The notes under the pieces: generated by a model
What the model was told of the DNA's origin: nothing
Database searches by the model: none
The model's input: the letters and a program-made list of their open reading frames with translations, nothing else
Shown here: piece by piece, positions 5,766 to 6,194 of the stretch
Position numbering within the stretch: the stretch's first letter is position 1
Layout: each line of letters opens with the position of its first letter
Origin: Alphaproteobacteria bacterium
GTDB lineage: Bacteria; Pseudomonadota; Alphaproteobacteria; UBA3830
Length of the DNA stretch: 6,194 bases
NCBI GenBank assembly: GCA_025998595.1
Contig: BNWE01000080.1
Location: 1 to 6,194 of the forward strand
Direction: 5' to 3'
Made by a program: the position numbers and the translations under genes

Positions 5766-6061
5766 ATGGATCGCAATACCATAAAACAGAAGTTGTTTTG
5801 CGAAAATTTTTCAAAAGACTTGCAAAAAATGCCAATTGCGCGTACACTAGTTAATAAGAAACAGAGACAGATGTGTCATGCGATATCGATGCTTATATCA
5901 AATATAAGGATAAACCGGCTCTGTGAGAACAGATTGTAGCGTTTCTTAAAAAATATGGATTCGATGTCAAATTGCATCCGGAATTTGATCTGTTGAAATG
6001 TTCCGGATTTAATCCGATCGTTAGGGATTCAGCAAAAAGAAGACCAACTTCTCAATTGTAA
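5766..6061 (+). pseudogene. Possible decayed plus-strand gene, function unknown
   Basis: A frame opens at ATG 5766 (MDRNTIKQKLFCENFSKDLQ...) and stops at 5937. A different frame reads protein-like sequence from about 5858, with IDAYIKYKDKPAL, a TGA at 5924, then EQIVAFLKKYGFDVKLHPEF and further to a TAA at 6059. The second part uses codons similar to the neighbouring genes and is unusually protein-like for non-coding DNA. One frameshift plus one nonsense change would explain the layout. No SD precedes ATG 5766. I do not recognise the family; chance open frames remain an alternative. Confidence 0.3.
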
Positions 6062-6194
6062 TGGGTATAGATGAAAAACGCATATGCAGCACCCACTTAA
6101 CATTCAGCATCAAATGTGATAGTATAAAACAATATGATAGTGAGTCAGCAATGAGTACTGCAACAAGAATAAACACAAAGAGAACTCCATGCAT
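6061..6194 (+). CDS. Possible start of a gene running off the window edge
   Basis: The frame is open from 6025 to the end, with ATGs at 6061 (MGIDEKRICSTHLTF...) and 6151 (MSTATRINTKRTPC). The promoter-like pair at 6097-6125 would favour the ATG at 6151. Neither ATG has a strong SD. It could instead be a frame-shifted continuation of the decayed gene just upstream. Too short to assign a family. Confidence 0.2.
   Translation, partial: MGIDEKRICSTHLTFSIKCDSIKQYDSESAMSTATRINTKRTPC
6097..6125 (+). promoter_or_regulatory. Promoter-like hexamers near the right edge
   Basis: TTAACA (6097-6102) and TAGTAT (6120-6125) are separated by 17 nt, matching sigma-70 spacing with five of six and four of six consensus positions. 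TATAAA at 6123-6128 overlaps. They point to a possible plus-strand transcript starting about 17 nt before ATG 6151. In AT-rich DNA such matches arise by chance. Confidence 0.25.

Noticed and set aside
6151..6194. Resemblance of MSTATRINTKRTP to a histone H3 tail
   Set aside because: Only 14 residues are visible and the likeness is compositional; no fold or motif can be seen.

Overview
The window carries five complete minus-strand genes that read as one head-to-tail cluster. In transcription order they are recO (RecFOR recombination mediator), pntAA (NAD-binding subunit of proton-translocating transhydrogenase), pmbA/tldE, a D,D-carboxypeptidase (dac family) and tmk (thymidylate kinase). Gaps are short: 23 nt, 3 nt, a 1-nt TAATG overlap, then 79 nt before tmk. 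A consensus -10 box lies ahead of recO and an all-AT hairpin with a T-run lies behind tmk, so a single transcript is plausible.

The RecO core, the R. rubrum-like separate PntAA subunit and the carboxypeptidase-tmk neighbourhood suggest an alphaproteobacterium. Moderate-to-low GC, non-coding margins with broken frames, and palindromic repeats lying inside protein genes resemble obligate intracellular lineages (Rickettsiales or Holosporales-like). The order is an inference; no marker gene settles it.

Layout: 1-251 is non-coding, with a small GC hairpin, a broken reading frame and the terminator. 252-1040 is tmk with an N-terminal extension of about 54 residues. 1041-1119 is a spacer packed with palindromes. 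1120-2328 is the carboxypeptidase, 2328-3644 pmbA, 3648-4727 pntAA and 4751-5683 recO. 5684-6194 holds the recO promoter region, a probable decayed plus-strand gene and perhaps the first codons of a gene running off the edge.

The most interesting signal is a repeat family embedded in two coding genes. A 51-55 nt palindromic unit occurs in the N-terminal extension of tmk and in an insertion of about 65-80 residues in the RecO linker. The two copies lie in opposite orientations relative to their genes, so the same DNA is translated as two unrelated peptides. A second shared block of 19 bp (one mismatch) lies on the same side of the unit in both places at similar distance, suggesting a larger composite element. 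This resembles the in-frame Rickettsia palindromic elements, but I cannot assign it to a named family.

The five genes have unrelated jobs: DNA repair, redox balance, peptide/modulator processing, cell-wall trimming and dTTP synthesis. The cluster looks like a housekeeping operon, not a dedicated system. No CRISPR array, toxin-antitoxin pair, intact transposase, tRNA or rRNA was seen.
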